Notes: generated by a model not told the origin, from the sequence alone. Positions 16,054 through 24,744 are shown, counted from the stretch's first letter. The stretch: 64,000 bases of DNA from Deltaproteobacteria bacterium (GCA_016713535.1 JADJOY010000018.1:124001-188000); one strand, 5' to 3'. A program made the numbers and translations.

Positions 16054-16848
16054 CTACCTGGGAAGCTCCGCGCTGTGCCAGCGGCGCAGCACCAGCCAGG
16101 CGCCCGCGTTGACGAGCCCGAACATGGCGAGGCCGAGCAGGCATGCGCCGAGGACCGAGGCGTAGACCCGCGCGGTCTGGAAGAGCCTGAGCCCCTCGGC
16201 CATCGACAGGCCGAGCCCGCCGCCGCTCCAGTGCGTGGCACCCGCGACGAAGTCGCCCACGATCGCGCCGATCACGGCGAGGCCCGCCGCGACGCGCAGT
16301 CCCGTGAACACGTCGGGCAGCGCGGCCGGCAGGCGCAGCCGCCAGAACGTGAACACGCGCCCCGCGCCGTAGAGCCGGAACAGGTCGAGCAGCGCGGGCT
16401 CGGTCGAGAGCAGGCCACTCAGCGTGTTGGCGACCACCGGGAACAACGAGCAGATGAACGCCGACGCCGCCACCGGTTTGAGCCCTGCGCCGAGCACCAC
16501 CACCAGGATCGGCGCGAGCGCGACGATCGGCACGGTCTGGAAGAACACCATGTACGGATAGAACGCGCGCCGCACCCACGGCAGCGCCGCGAGACCCACG
16601 GCGGCGGCGATGCCCAGCAGCGCGCTCGCCGCGAAGCCTGCGAGTGCGGCGAGGCCGGTCATCCCGGCGCGCGTGAGTAGCTCGGCGCGGGTCCGCCAGC
16701 ACTCGCCCAGGACCACGCTCGGCAGCGGCAGCAACATGCGGTGGGCGGCGTCGAGCGGCAGCTCGCGCAGCAACAGCTCGGCGGCGCCGGTGCCGGCGAC
16801 GAACAGGATCGCGGGCGGCACCAGCGCGGCGAGCGAGCGCCGGCTCAC
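16054..16848 (-). CDS. ABC importer permease (BPD family)
   Basis: 264 residues from a GTG at 16848 that overlaps the ATPase stop (GTGA). Six or so hydrophobic helices are visible: LVPPAILFVAGTG, AGMTGLAALAGFAASALLGI, MVFFQTVPIVALAPILVVVL, AASAFICSLFPVVANTL, GLAVIGAIVGDFVAG and LGACLLGLAMFGLVNAGAW. The loop with EPALLDLFRLYGAGRVFTFW matches the EAA contact motif of inner-membrane transport components. It forms the channel for the Thi5/NMT1-type importer. Its frame also runs upstream into the ATPase gene, but only because that gene is frameshifted. Confidence 0.88.
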   Translation of the reverse strand: MSRRSLAALVPPAILFVAGTGAAELLLRELPLDAAHRMLLPLPSVVLGECWRTRAELLTRAGMTGLAALAGFAASALLGIAAAVGLAALPWVRRAFYPYMVFFQTVPIVALAPILVVVLGAGLKPVAASAFICSLFPVVANTLSGLLSTEPALLDLFRLYGAGRVFTFWRLRLPAALPDVFTGLRVAAGLAVIGAIVGDFVAGATHWSGGGLGLSMAEGLRLFQTARVYASVLGACLLGLAMFGLVNAGAWLVLRRWHSAELPR

Positions 16849-17634
16849 GGGCTCACCCCCGAGCCACGGGAGAGTGCTTGCTGCACCCGCCCGACGTTGC
16901 CCGCGTAGCTGGCCTCGAAGCGCAACGATGGCGCGCGCTGCTCCGGCAGCTCGAGGACCACGTCCTCGACGATCGTCGCCGGGCGCGCGCTCAGCACCAC
17001 CACCCTCCGCGCGAGGTACACGGCCTCCGCCACCGAGTGGGTCACGAAGATCAGCGTGATCGGGTCGCGCTCCCACAGCTCGCGGAGCTGCTGGTCGAGC
17101 GCGTGGCGGGTGATCTCGTCGACCGCCGCGAATGGCTCGTCCATGAGCAGCAGGCGCGGCTTCGCGACCAGCGCGCGCGCGATCGAGGCGCGCATCCGCA
17201 TCCCGCCCGAGAGCTGGCGCGGATACACGGCGCCCTCCCCGGAGAGGCCCACCGACTCGAGGGCCGCCTCGGCGGCGGCGTGGCGCCGCGCGCGGCACGC
17301 CGGCGATCTCGAGCGGCAGCGCCACGTTGTCGGCGATGGTGCGCCACGGCATCAGGGTGGCGTCCTGGAACACGTAGCCGATCGAGCCCGGCTCGCCGAG
17401 AGCTCCCGGCGCGCCGTCCACCTCGACACTCCCGGTGCTCGGCTCGTCGAGGCCCGCGATCAGCCTCAGCAGCGTCGATTTCCCGCACCCCGAGGGGCCG
17501 ACCAGCGCCACGAAGTCGCCGGCTTCGAAGGTGGCGTCGAAGCGCTCGACCGCGAGCCGTGGCGCGCCGCCCGGGCCGTCTGGGTAGCTGCGGGCCACGG
17601 ACTCGAGGGCGACACGGACTCCGCGGGTGGTCAT
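16845..17634 (-). CDS. ABC importer ATPase, split by a +1 frameshift near 17280
   Basis: ATG 17634 (MTTRGVRVALESVARSYP). The first part has Walker A GPSGCGKST and the Q-loop YVFQDATLMPWRT, up to LEIAGVPRAA. From there the frame degrades into Arg/Gly-rich sequence, while the next frame resumes at HAAAEAALESVGL and carries the signature LSGGMRMRASIARAL, Walker B LLLMDEPFAAVDE and the switch VTHSVAEA. Removing one base near 17280-17290 restores a normal 262-residue ATPase. One extra base in a GC-rich stretch points to a sequencing error or a recent mutation. It energises the importer; its start is 30 bp from the divergent folE start. Confidence 0.85.
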
Positions 17635-17664
17635 CGTGGGGCGGAAAGATAGAATGCGCGCGCC

Positions 17665-18240
17665 ATGGATGCCGAACGTGCCCGCCGCGCCCTCGCGGAG
17701 TTCGTCGCGGCGCTCGAGCTGCCGGCGGGCGAGGTCGAGCCGGCGCGCTGCGCCGACTCGATGGTGCGCGCGTTCCAGGACGACTTCCTGCGCGGCTACG
17801 CCTGCGACCCGGCCGAATACCTGTCGGTCGAGTTCGAGGGCGCCGGTGACGACCTCGTGCTGCTGCGTGACATCCCGTTCGTGTCGATGTGCTCGCACCA
17901 CCTACTGCCCTTCTTCGGGATCGCGCACGTCGCGTACCTGCCGAACGGCAAGCTCACCGGGCTCTCGTCGATAGCCCGCCTCGTCGACGGCTTCGCGTGC
18001 CGGCTGCAGAACCAGGAGCGGCTGGCGCGCTCGGTGGCGAGCGCGCTGATGGAGCGGCTCGCCGCGCGTGGCGCCGCGTGCCGGATCGAAGCGACGCAGC
18101 TCTGTGTGGTGGGACGCGCCACCCGCAAGCCCGGCATCCGCAGCGTGAGCGAGTGCTTGCTCGGGGTCTTCGACAGCGACCCCCACGAGCGTCGCCGGTT
18201 CGTCGAGATGGTGGGCGCGGCGCGCTCACCGGGAGCGTGA
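17665..18240 (+). CDS. folE: GTP cyclohydrolase I
   Basis: 191 residues, ATG 17665. FolE landmarks: IPFVSMCSHHLLPFFG, giving the zinc Cys and His; AHVAYLPNGKLTGLSSIARLV; RLQNQERLARSVASAL; and EATQLCVVGR with the third zinc Cys, then RKPGIRSVS. It converts GTP to dihydroneopterin triphosphate, the first step of folate (and queuosine) synthesis, feeding the folA/thyA branch 6 kb away. The residue two before the third zinc Cys is Gln rather than the common His, and GR-A replaces RGV; both are minor. TAGAAT lies about 10 bases upstream and may be the -10 box. Confidence 0.95.
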   Translation: MDAERARRALAEFVAALELPAGEVEPARCADSMVRAFQDDFLRGYACDPAEYLSVEFEGAGDDLVLLRDIPFVSMCSHHLLPFFGIAHVAYLPNGKLTGLSSIARLVDGFACRLQNQERLARSVASALMERLAARGAACRIEATQLCVVGRATRKPGIRSVSECLLGVFDSDPHERRRFVEMVGAARSPGA

Positions 18241-18250
18241 GGCGACGCCC

Positions 18251-18953
18251 GTGGCGGTGAGCTGGAAGCACTCGCTCGACGGCCAGGTGGCGCTCGTCAC
18301 CGGTGCGGGGCGCGGCATCGGCCGCGCGATCGCCGAGGAGCTCGCTGGGCGCGGCGCGCGGGTGGCGTGTTGCGCGCGCACCGCCGAGCAGCTCGAGCGG
18401 ACAGTCGAGGCGATCCGCGCTCTCGGTGGCACCGCCGTCGCGTACCCGCTCGACGTGCGCTCGGAGGAGGAGATCCAGGCCACCGTCGACGCGATCGTGG
18501 CCGACTGGGGCGGGCTCGACATCCTCGTCAACAACGCCGGCACCAACCGCGTCGAGCGGGTCGAGAAGCTGGCGCGGGCCGACTGGGACGAGGTCCTCGC
18601 GACCAACCTGAGCGGGCCTTTCTTGCTCGCCAAGACCGCCCTCGGGCCGCTCGCGGCGCGCTCCGGGGTGATCGTGAACGTGGCGAGCGTGGGCGGGCGC
18701 CCGGGGGTCGAGAAGTTCGAGGGGATGGCGGCCTACGTCGCGTCGAAGTACGGGCTCATGGGATTCACCGAGGTGCTCGCGCTCGAGGCGCGGCGCCGCG
18801 ACGTGCGCGTCTACGCGGTGTGCCCGGGCTCCGTCGCCACCAGGATGCTGCGCGAGACGCTCCCCGATGGCCTGGCTCGTGACGGGCAGCCCGCTGGTCG
18901 CGAGTGGCACCGTCGTCGACCTCACGCCCCAGCGCGGCAAGAGCCGGGAGTAG
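18251..18953 (+). pseudogene. Short-chain dehydrogenase with internal deletion/frameshift
   Basis: From GTG 18251, about 206 residues are a normal SDR: TGAGRGIGRAIAEELAGRG (cofactor loop), LVNNAGTN, the serine of NVASVGG, and the YVASK catalytic pair. After RETLPD the frame turns Arg/Pro-rich and runs to 19105. The genuine C-terminus is in another frame from 18867: MAWLVTGSPLVASGTVVDLT, ending at a TAG at 18951. About 20 residues that usually lie between (the 'PEDVA' region) are missing, so this is a deletion that also shifts frame, not a single-base slip. FabG-like oxidoreductase function is likely lost or altered. It follows folE by 10 bp. Confidence 0.75.
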
Positions 18954-19101
18954 CTACCCCGGGATGGCCTCCGCGCCCCGCCCGCCGCCCTCTCTGGCCC
19001 CTCGATTCCTTGGTTTCGTGCCGATTTTCCGCGAAACTGAGGCATCACACCCAAACCCAGGCGCGGCCTCGTGGTCCTCGGCGCCTCGGCCGAGGAGTCT
19101 C

Positions 19102-19365
19102 ATGAAGGTCGGAACCGTCATCCAGGCGTCGTGCCGCAAGTGCGGCGAGCAGCCGCACACCGTCACCACGCTCGAAGGCAGCGCGGCCGCGATCGTCCGC
19201 TGCAACGGCTGCGCCGGCGAGCAGCGCTTCGTCTCCACCCCGGGCCCCGCCAAGGAGTCGATCATCTCGGTCAACACCACGGGGAAGACGCGCTCGACGC
19301 CCAAGCGCACCAAGAAGCCGGGGCCGCCCGTGTGGGGCCGGAGAAGTCGATCGTGCAGGCCGTGA
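19102..19365 (+). CDS. Small double-CxxC zinc-ribbon protein
   Basis: 87 residues, ATG 19102. Two knuckles, SCRKCGEQ and RCNGCAGEQ, about 26 residues apart suggest one bound zinc. The tail is basic (KTRSTPKRTKKPGPP). Its stop and the next start share an A (TGATG), consistent with coupled translation. Alternatively, adding one base near 19340 would join both into a single 146-residue protein (zinc ribbon + basic linker + SH3-like end). The last eight residues (RRSRSCRP) look like an out-of-frame tail, which favours that. Nucleic-acid binding is plausible; the role is unknown. Confidence 0.65.
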   Translation: MKVGTVIQASCRKCGEQPHTVTTLEGSAAAIVRCNGCAGEQRFVSTPGPAKESIISVNTTGKTRSTPKRTKKPGPPVWGRRSRSCRP

Positions 19366-19541
19366 TGTCCCGCCCTGTCCGCCCCTACAGCCTCTCCGAT
19401 CGCTACCGGATCGGTGATCGCGTCGAGCACCGCACCTACGGCCTCGGCGTGGTCGAGGAGATCCTCGGGCCCGAGAAGGTCCAGGTCTATTTCTCCGAGG
19501 GGCCGCGGGTCATGGTGCACGGCCGCCCCGCGGCGCCCTGA
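19365..19541 (+). CDS. Small CarD/UvrD-tail-like (SH3/Tudor) protein
   Basis: 58 residues from ATG 19365, overlapping the zinc-ribbon stop by one base. RIGDRVEHRTYGLGVVEEIL and KVQVYFSEGPRVMVHGR match the small beta-barrel found at the C-terminus of PcrA/UvrD helicases and in CarD-type RNA-polymerase-binding modules ('GDRVxHxxFGxGxV'). It may be a stand-alone module, or the C-terminal half of the preceding protein if a base is missing near 19340. Confidence 0.6.
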   Translation: MSRPVRPYSLSDRYRIGDRVEHRTYGLGVVEEILGPEKVQVYFSEGPRVMVHGRPAAP

Positions 19542-19620
19542 GCGGCCGCCGAAGGCGGCACACGCATCGGCCGCACGGCCCCTGACGCGCTGACCGTAGC
19601 GAGTCGTGGGGGGGGCGGGC

Positions 19621-20571
19621 TCAATACATTCGTTGGGGTTGGCGGTCCGGCGTTTGCGCCGGATCAGCCGGTGCGCCGGGGCAGGTCAGCTCGATCGTAG
19701 CCCTGGCGCGGAACTCGATCGACGTCCCCGGCAACCACGCGATCATCTCGACCTCGTGAGCGCCGGGCTCGGTGCCGAACGCGGGCTCGGCGTTGCCGCG
19801 CCCCGGCGAGCACCGCGCGAAGATGCGTTCTCGCCCAGGACCGGTCCAGCTCTCTCCTGGCGCAAGGCGTCCGCACAGTGACGATGTCGGCCGCCACGGC
19901 TCACCAGCGCTGAGCGTGGAGAAAAGCAGCGCCTGTTTGAAACGGTCGGCGGCAGGCGCCAGCTCGAGCTTGACGTCGCGAACGGCCGAGCGGGCGGTCG
20001 TGGAGCAACTTCCCGCGAAGGTGGTCACCGTCAGCTCGCGGAGGTCCTGCGGGCCGACCCGAAGCCAGGTCGTCGAGGAGTCGAAATCGAGAGGCTCATC
20101 CGCCACCGAAACATCGACGACGAGCTCGCGTCGCTCGTCATCGGACGGTCCGGGTTCCATCGCACCGGGCACGAACCAGGGAAGTGTCTTCGCGCGGAAT
20201 CGATAGGTGGCTCCTGGGATCAAGCCTTCAGCCGGTCGGATCAGCCAGACCACCTCGTCCCACCGCCCTCCCACGCCGTGGACCTCCTCCGTGTCCAACG
20301 TTACGACGTCGAAGTCGAGGGGTCGGGGTGCGATTCCATCGGTTCGCTCCACGCTGAAGCGGGACTTCGCGGGCGTGCCCTCCGTATCGCCGCGCCGTGA
20401 GTCGACCGTGCCCCACCACGGCACACCGACGGCATTGGCGGGAAGGAGCGCTCCCGTCCCGACGAGGAACCGGTCATCGTGGCCTCCGCAGCTGCACGCG
20501 TGCGTGAGGCCCGGGGCGCTCACCAGCCACGCCACGGCCACGAGCGCGATTCCCCGAAGTCGCTCACCCAT
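19621..20571 (-). CDS. Exported protein of unknown function
   Basis: 316 residues from ATG 20571. The signal peptide ALVAVAWLVSAPGLTHA is followed by CSCGGHDDRF; the Cys directly after the cleavage site could be lipidated, but LTHAC is not a clean lipobox. The rest is beta-rich, with ATYRFRAKTLPWF, ELVVDVSVADEPLDF, ELTVTTFAGSC and a late 'GTSIEFRARATIELTC', reminiscent of Ig-like domains in myxobacterial exported proteins. No enzyme motif is seen. It overlaps the hicB stop by 8 bp and so may be read on the hic transcript. Confidence 0.65.
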   Translation of the reverse strand: MGERLRGIALVAVAWLVSAPGLTHACSCGGHDDRFLVGTGALLPANAVGVPWWGTVDSRRGDTEGTPAKSRFSVERTDGIAPRPLDFDVVTLDTEEVHGVGGRWDEVVWLIRPAEGLIPGATYRFRAKTLPWFVPGAMEPGPSDDERRELVVDVSVADEPLDFDSSTTWLRVGPQDLRELTVTTFAGSCSTTARSAVRDVKLELAPAADRFKQALLFSTLSAGEPWRPTSSLCGRLAPGESWTGPGRERIFARCSPGRGNAEPAFGTEPGAHEVEMIAWLPGTSIEFRARATIELTCPGAPADPAQTPDRQPQRMY

Positions 20572-20803
20572 GCGCGATGCGTTCGATCTCGGTGACCACC
20601 GCTTCACGGAGCGGCATCGCCACATCCTCGGCGAGCTCGAAGTCCGAGGAGTCGAGGGCGAGCTCGACGGCATCGCGCACCATGCGGCGAGCCTCGCGGA
20701 GCGAGTTTCCTTCGGTGAACACTCCGAGCTCGGGACACTCGGCGAGCCATCCGCCGTCGTGGGTCTCGTCGTCGTAGCGATACGTCACCTTGTGCCGCGC
20801 CAT
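20564..20803 (-). CDS. hicB: HicB-like antitoxin, N-terminal-domain type
   Basis: 79 residues from ATG 20803 (MARHKVTYRYDDE). HDGGWLAECPELGVFTEGNS followed by LREARRMVRDAVELAL is the HicB RNase-H-like fold. No helix-turn-helix or ribbon-helix-helix follows, so DNA binding is not evident. It is preceded by a HicA-like gene with which it overlaps by 19 bp, the usual hicA-hicB order. It would neutralise HicA mRNA interferase, but hicA is frameshifted here. Confidence 0.85.
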   Translation of the reverse strand: MARHKVTYRYDDETHDGGWLAECPELGVFTEGNSLREARRMVRDAVELALDSSDFELAEDVAMPLREAVVTEIERIAHG

Positions 20804-21008
20804 TGCAGTTCCTTCTGCAGCCATCGTGCGCCGAGGCAGGACGAGATCTGCTTCTCGATACTGCGAATGGTACCAGGGAGGATGTCGCCCGCACTGGGAT
20901 GACCGCCTGGCAGCCTGCTGGGTGCCGTACCATGAGATGAGATCCCGTCGGCCGGATCTCTTCGCAACCCAGCCGTCGCAGGATGCGTCGGAGCGACGTG
21001 CTGTTCAT
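20785..21008 (-). pseudogene. hicA: HicA-like toxin, frameshifted near 20890
   Basis: From ATG 21008 the frame reads MNSTSLRRILRRLGCEEIRP, then TGSHLMVRHPAGCQAVIPV, with the catalytic His of the dsRNA-binding HicA fold (GSH). It then shifts. The second half, GDILPGTIRSIEKQ, is in the next frame and ends at a stop at 20785. Adding one base near 20890 restores a 74-residue protein, the normal HicA size. As it stands the toxin is truncated in its last helix and probably inactive while its antitoxin is intact. 21009-21242 upstream shows nothing recognisable. Confidence 0.8.
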
Positions 21009-21242
21009 GCGCGATTCGCCTCGGGCGTCTCGCCTCCGAGCACGAGCCATGCCTACCAGCGAAGGCCGAAATGACTGAGGATCTCGAGCGCGTGGGTGCT
21101 GCAACTGCGCCCTGGTGATCGCAGTCACCGCGTCCGCGCCGCCGCAGTGGCAGCGGCGCCGTGACGCCGTTGCAGGGGTCGCCGGAAGCGTGGCATTCCC
21201 TCGCCACGCTGGGCCGCCGAGGGACCGGCCGGCCTCCAGGCC

Positions 21243-23288
21243 TCAGATCAAGCCGGCGCGCCTGAGCAGCGCGTCGGGGTCGGGGTCGCGGCCGCGGAAG
21301 CGGCGGTAGAGCTCGGCGGGCGCTTCGGTGTCGCCGCGCTCCAGGATCTCGGCGCGGAACTTGTCCGCGACCTCGCGCGAGAAGATGCCGCGCTCCTTGA
21401 AGTACTCGAAGGCGTCGGCGTCGAGGACCTCGGCCCACTTGTAGCCGTAGTAACCGGCCGCGTAGCCGCCCGCGAAGATGTGTCCGAAACGCACCGACAT
21501 GTTGGCGCCGGGGATGGCGGGCAGCAGGTCGGTCTCGCGCACGGCGTCGTTCTCGAAGGCCTCGACGTCGACCTGCTCGGGGCTCGCGTCGACCCAGCGC
21601 TCGTGCCCGTACCAGGCGAGGTCGAGGAAGCCGAAGCGGAGCTGGCGGATCATCTGGTACGCGGCGTGGAAGCGACTCGACGCGACCAGCTTGTCGACGA
21701 CCTCGTCCGGGACCAGGTCGCCGGTCTGCCAGTGGCGCGCGAAGAGCGCGAGACAGTCCTTCTCGACGATCCAGTTCTCGAGGATCTGCGACGGCAGCTC
21801 GACGAAGTCGCGGTACACGTTGGTCCCGCCGAGGCTGCGGTAGGTACAGCGTGACAGCAGCCCGTGGAGCGCGTGCCCGAACTCGTGGAAGAGCGTCCGC
21901 ACCTCCTCGAACGTGAGCAGCGATGGCGTGCTCCCGACCGGCTTGGTGAAGTTGCACACGATGCTCACGTGTGGACGCACGTCGGTGGCGCCGTCGCGGC
22001 GCTGGTCGCGGAAGCGCGTGCACCACGCGCCACCGTTCTTGGTCTCGCGCGGGAAGAAGTCCGTGTAGAGGAGCCCGAGGTGGCGTCCCTCGCGAAGTAC
22101 CTCGAACGAGCGCACCTCGGGAGCGTAGACGGGTAGGTCCGGGAGCTCGCGGAACTCGAGGCCGTAGAGCCGCCGCGCGAGCTCGAACACGCCGTCGACC
22201 ACCTGCGTGAGCGGGAAGTAGGGCCGGAGCGCCTCGGACTCGAGATCGAAGCGCGCCTCCTTGAGCTTGTTCGACCAGTGGGCGTAGTCCCACGGCAGGA
22301 TCTCGGCAGGCCCGCCACGCTCGGCCGCGAAGGACGCCAGCTCGGCCATTTCGGCGAGAGCGGCCGGCTTGCTGCGCACGAGCAGCTTGCGCAGGAACGC
22401 CTCCACGTTCTCCGGTGTCTCGGCCATGCGCTCTTCGAGCTGGAAATGGGCGTGTGACCGGTAGCCGAGCAGCCGTGCTCGGGAGAGCCGGAGCGCCGCG
22501 ATCCGTCGCACCAGGTCCACGTTCGAGTGCGCGCCGTGGAGCGCGCGCGAGAAGTACGCCCGCCACAGGCGCTCACGCAGCGCGCGGCTGGTGGCGTAGC
22601 GCATGAACCCGAGGAAGCTCGGCTCGTGAAGGGTGATCACCCAGGTGCCGGGCTTGCCGCGCTCCACGGCGGTGGCGCGAGCGGTCTCGCGCGCCGACTC
22701 GGGGAGCCCGTCGAGATCGCTCTCCTCGCTCAGCACCAGCTCGTAGGCGTTGGTGTCGTTGAGGAGGTTCTCGGCGAAGCCCGCGCCGAGCGTCGAGAGC
22801 TCGTCGTCGATGCGGCGCAGCTCGGCCTTGGCGGCGGCGTCGAGGAGCCCGCCGTTGCGCTGGAACATCCGGTACGTCTGGTCGAGGAGCCGGCGCTGCT
22901 CGTCGTCGAGCTCGCCGGGCTCCCGGTGGACCGCCTCGATGCGCTCGAAGAGCGCGGTGTCGAGGGCGATGTCGCTAGAAAGCGCCATCAGCTTGGGGTT
23001 GAGGACGCGCGCGAGCGCGTGCATGGCTGCGTCGCCGTGGGCGACCTGCAGGCTGTGGTAGAGGCCCGCGAGCTCGTCGACGCGGAGCGTCGCGCCCTCG
23101 AGCGCGGCGATGGTGTTGGCGAAGTCGGGCCGCCGCGGGTCGCGGTTGATGGACTCGAGGGCGCCGCGCGCGTCGGCGAGCGCTGCGTCGAGGGCCGGCT
23201 CGAAGTGCTCGACCCGGACCAAGTCGAACGGTACTGCGCCGAACTCGAGCTCCGGCGGCGCGAGCAGCGGATTGGGGACCGAGGTCAT
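21243..23288 (-). CDS. M3 family oligopeptidase (Dcp/PrlC-like)
   Basis: 681 residues, ATG 23288, the usual length for oligopeptidase A or dipeptidyl carboxypeptidase. The zinc site is complete: FHEFGHALH around residue 465 (HExxH) and the downstream glutamate in ELPSQILENW. Other family marks are NGGAWCTRFRDQ, GTNVYRDFVE, FHAAYQMIRQ and FAGGYAAGYYGYKWAEVLDAD. No signal peptide, so it is cytoplasmic and would trim short peptides or cleaved signal peptides. The end DPDALLRRAGL is typical. Choosing between Dcp and PrlC needs a tree. Confidence 0.95.
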   Translation of the reverse strand: MTSVPNPLLAPPELEFGAVPFDLVRVEHFEPALDAALADARGALESINRDPRRPDFANTIAALEGATLRVDELAGLYHSLQVAHGDAAMHALARVLNPKLMALSSDIALDTALFERIEAVHREPGELDDEQRRLLDQTYRMFQRNGGLLDAAAKAELRRIDDELSTLGAGFAENLLNDTNAYELVLSEESDLDGLPESARETARATAVERGKPGTWVITLHEPSFLGFMRYATSRALRERLWRAYFSRALHGAHSNVDLVRRIAALRLSRARLLGYRSHAHFQLEERMAETPENVEAFLRKLLVRSKPAALAEMAELASFAAERGGPAEILPWDYAHWSNKLKEARFDLESEALRPYFPLTQVVDGVFELARRLYGLEFRELPDLPVYAPEVRSFEVLREGRHLGLLYTDFFPRETKNGGAWCTRFRDQRRDGATDVRPHVSIVCNFTKPVGSTPSLLTFEEVRTLFHEFGHALHGLLSRCTYRSLGGTNVYRDFVELPSQILENWIVEKDCLALFARHWQTGDLVPDEVVDKLVASSRFHAAYQMIRQLRFGFLDLAWYGHERWVDASPEQVDVEAFENDAVRETDLLPAIPGANMSVRFGHIFAGGYAAGYYGYKWAEVLDADAFEYFKERGIFSREVADKFRAEILERGDTEAPAELYRRFRGRDPDPDALLRRAGLI

Positions 23289-23304
23289 CGCGGCGCGCCT
23301 CCTC

Positions 23305-23976
23305 TCATCGCAGGATGGCGTAGCTGTCGGCGTAGATGAGCTGGGTCGAGAGCCACAGCCCCCAGATCGGGAAGATGAACCACAGCCCGTTCGAGCTGCC
23401 CACGAAGCTCGCGATCATCGCCTTCGAGTAACCGACGTGGCAGCGGTTGTTGAAGAACTGGAAGAAGTACACGATCGTCCCGTAGAGCATCTGCCAGTAC
23501 ATCGCGATGCCGATGATGCCGAGCGCGCGCGCCGGGATGATCTCGAAGGTCATGCCGAAGGCGGTGAGCAGCGCCGGCAGCACCGTCGACCAGCCGTTGC
23601 CGACGTCGATGTTCCAGCCGAACGCGCGGCGGTCGGCGTAGCCGGGGTCGAAGAGCGCGTAGCTCGACCAGATCCCGGTCCAGTGGTGGAAGCGGAACAC
23701 CTCCTTCAGGGGGATGCGCTTCGTCATGACCTCGTTGACCCGCTCGGTCACGCGGCCCTTGTAGGAGACCTTGGTCTCCTCGTATTCGCGGCGGATCTGG
23801 TCGGCGCACGCGTGCAGCGCGAGCTCCCAGAAGTTCACCAGCACGTTGATGACCAGGAAGAAGGCCAACGCGGCCTGGTGGACGTTGAACGCGCCGTGGA
23901 CGAGGGCATGCAGACCGGTGTGGAACACGGTGCCGCCGCCGATCACGACGAGGATGACGAGCCACGCTGAAACCAT
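23305..23976 (-). CDS. Multi-pass membrane protein, possibly emopamil-binding-like
   Basis: 223 residues, ATG 23976. Hydrophobic segments: MVSAWLVILVVIGGGTVF, LAFFLVINVLVNFWELAL, a middle pair around LPALLTAFGMTFEIIP and GIIGIAMYWQMLYGTIVYFF, and NGLWFIFPIWGLWLS. The conserved-looking FFNNR, SSNGLWFIFP and acidic residues within helices (FWELAL, FEII) recall the EBP/EXPERA fold of sterol isomerases. That likeness is only by eye. It lies 16 bp upstream of the M3 peptidase start and is probably co-transcribed with it. Confidence 0.6.
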   Translation of the reverse strand: MVSAWLVILVVIGGGTVFHTGLHALVHGAFNVHQAALAFFLVINVLVNFWELALHACADQIRREYEETKVSYKGRVTERVNEVMTKRIPLKEVFRFHHWTGIWSSYALFDPGYADRRAFGWNIDVGNGWSTVLPALLTAFGMTFEIIPARALGIIGIAMYWQMLYGTIVYFFQFFNNRCHVGYSKAMIASFVGSSNGLWFIFPIWGLWLSTQLIYADSYAILR

Positions 23977-24057
23977 GAGAGCGCTCCGTTGGAAGGTGGA
24001 CGAGCGGGACGGGACGGTCGGAAACCCGGCGCCATCGCATACCACGCGACGCGGGCG

Positions 24058-24744
24058 TCAGCCGAGGGCGGCGAGCAGCTCGTCGAGGCCGCGGATCACC
24101 GTCGGCGCGGGGGGGTGGCGGCGCAACCGGCTCGACCGCGCGCTCCACCCGGTGCGATCGATGAGCACCGCCGCGCCGTAGCCGGCGGCGCGGGCCGGCA
24201 CTACGTCGCGGTCGAGGCTGTCGCCGATCATCACCAGCCGCGAGGGCGATAGCCCGAGCTCGGCCGCGGCGGCCGCGAAGAACGCCGTGTCGGGCTTGGC
24301 GAGCCCGTGGACGTAGGAGAGCACCAGGGCGTCGAAGCGCTCGAGGAGGCCGCTCGCCGAGACGGCGTCCATGCCAAACGACTGGGTGTTCGAGAGCAGC
24401 GCGAGGGGGAACCGGCCGGCGAGGGCGTCGAGGGTGGGGAGGACGTCGTCGTAGAGGCGGGCCGAGTGGCTGGATCGCTGCCACAGGGCGCGGAGCTGGT
24501 CGCGGTTCGAGGCGGTGCGGCCGACGAGGCGCTCGACGTGGTCGAGAGCGTGATCCACGTCTCGGTAGGGCTGCGACATCAGCGGATCCTCGACGAGACG
24601 GCGCTCGGCGGGCACCCGTGGGTCGAACCCGAAGGCGTGGACGGTGGCGTCGAACGGGTTCGCGGGCAGGTCGTCGAAGGCGAGGGTCTGCCACAGATCG
24701 AAGACGAGGGCGGGGCCCTCGTCGAGGACGGCCTTCGGGATCAC
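24058..24744 (-). CDS. HAD-superfamily hydrolase with a variant motif I
   Basis: 228 residues from a GTG at 24744. Motifs in order: I VFDLWQTLAFDD, II LLSNTQSFG, III the Lys of GLAKPD, and IV VMIGDSLDRDV. The nucleophile Asp is present, but the usual second Asp of DxD is Trp (DLW). Haloacid dehalogenases have Tyr at this place, and phosphatases need Asp as general acid. The cap sits between I and II, as in HAD-IA (DhlB/YjjG-like) proteins. The substrate is unknown, and a phosphatase role is doubtful because of the substitution. Confidence 0.82.
   Translation of the reverse strand: MIPKAVLDEGPALVFDLWQTLAFDDLPANPFDATVHAFGFDPRVPAERRLVEDPLMSQPYRDVDHALDHVERLVGRTASNRDQLRALWQRSSHSARLYDDVLPTLDALAGRFPLALLSNTQSFGMDAVSASGLLERFDALVLSYVHGLAKPDTAFFAAAAAELGLSPSRLVMIGDSLDRDVVPARAAGYGAAVLIDRTGWSARSSRLRRHPPAPTVIRGLDELLAALG

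Noticed and set aside
16054-17634. A natural ATPase-permease fusion protein
   Set aside because: The continuous frame loses the ABC signature and Walker B, which are intact in the next frame; the fused stretch is Arg/Gly-rich. A one-base frameshift explains it.
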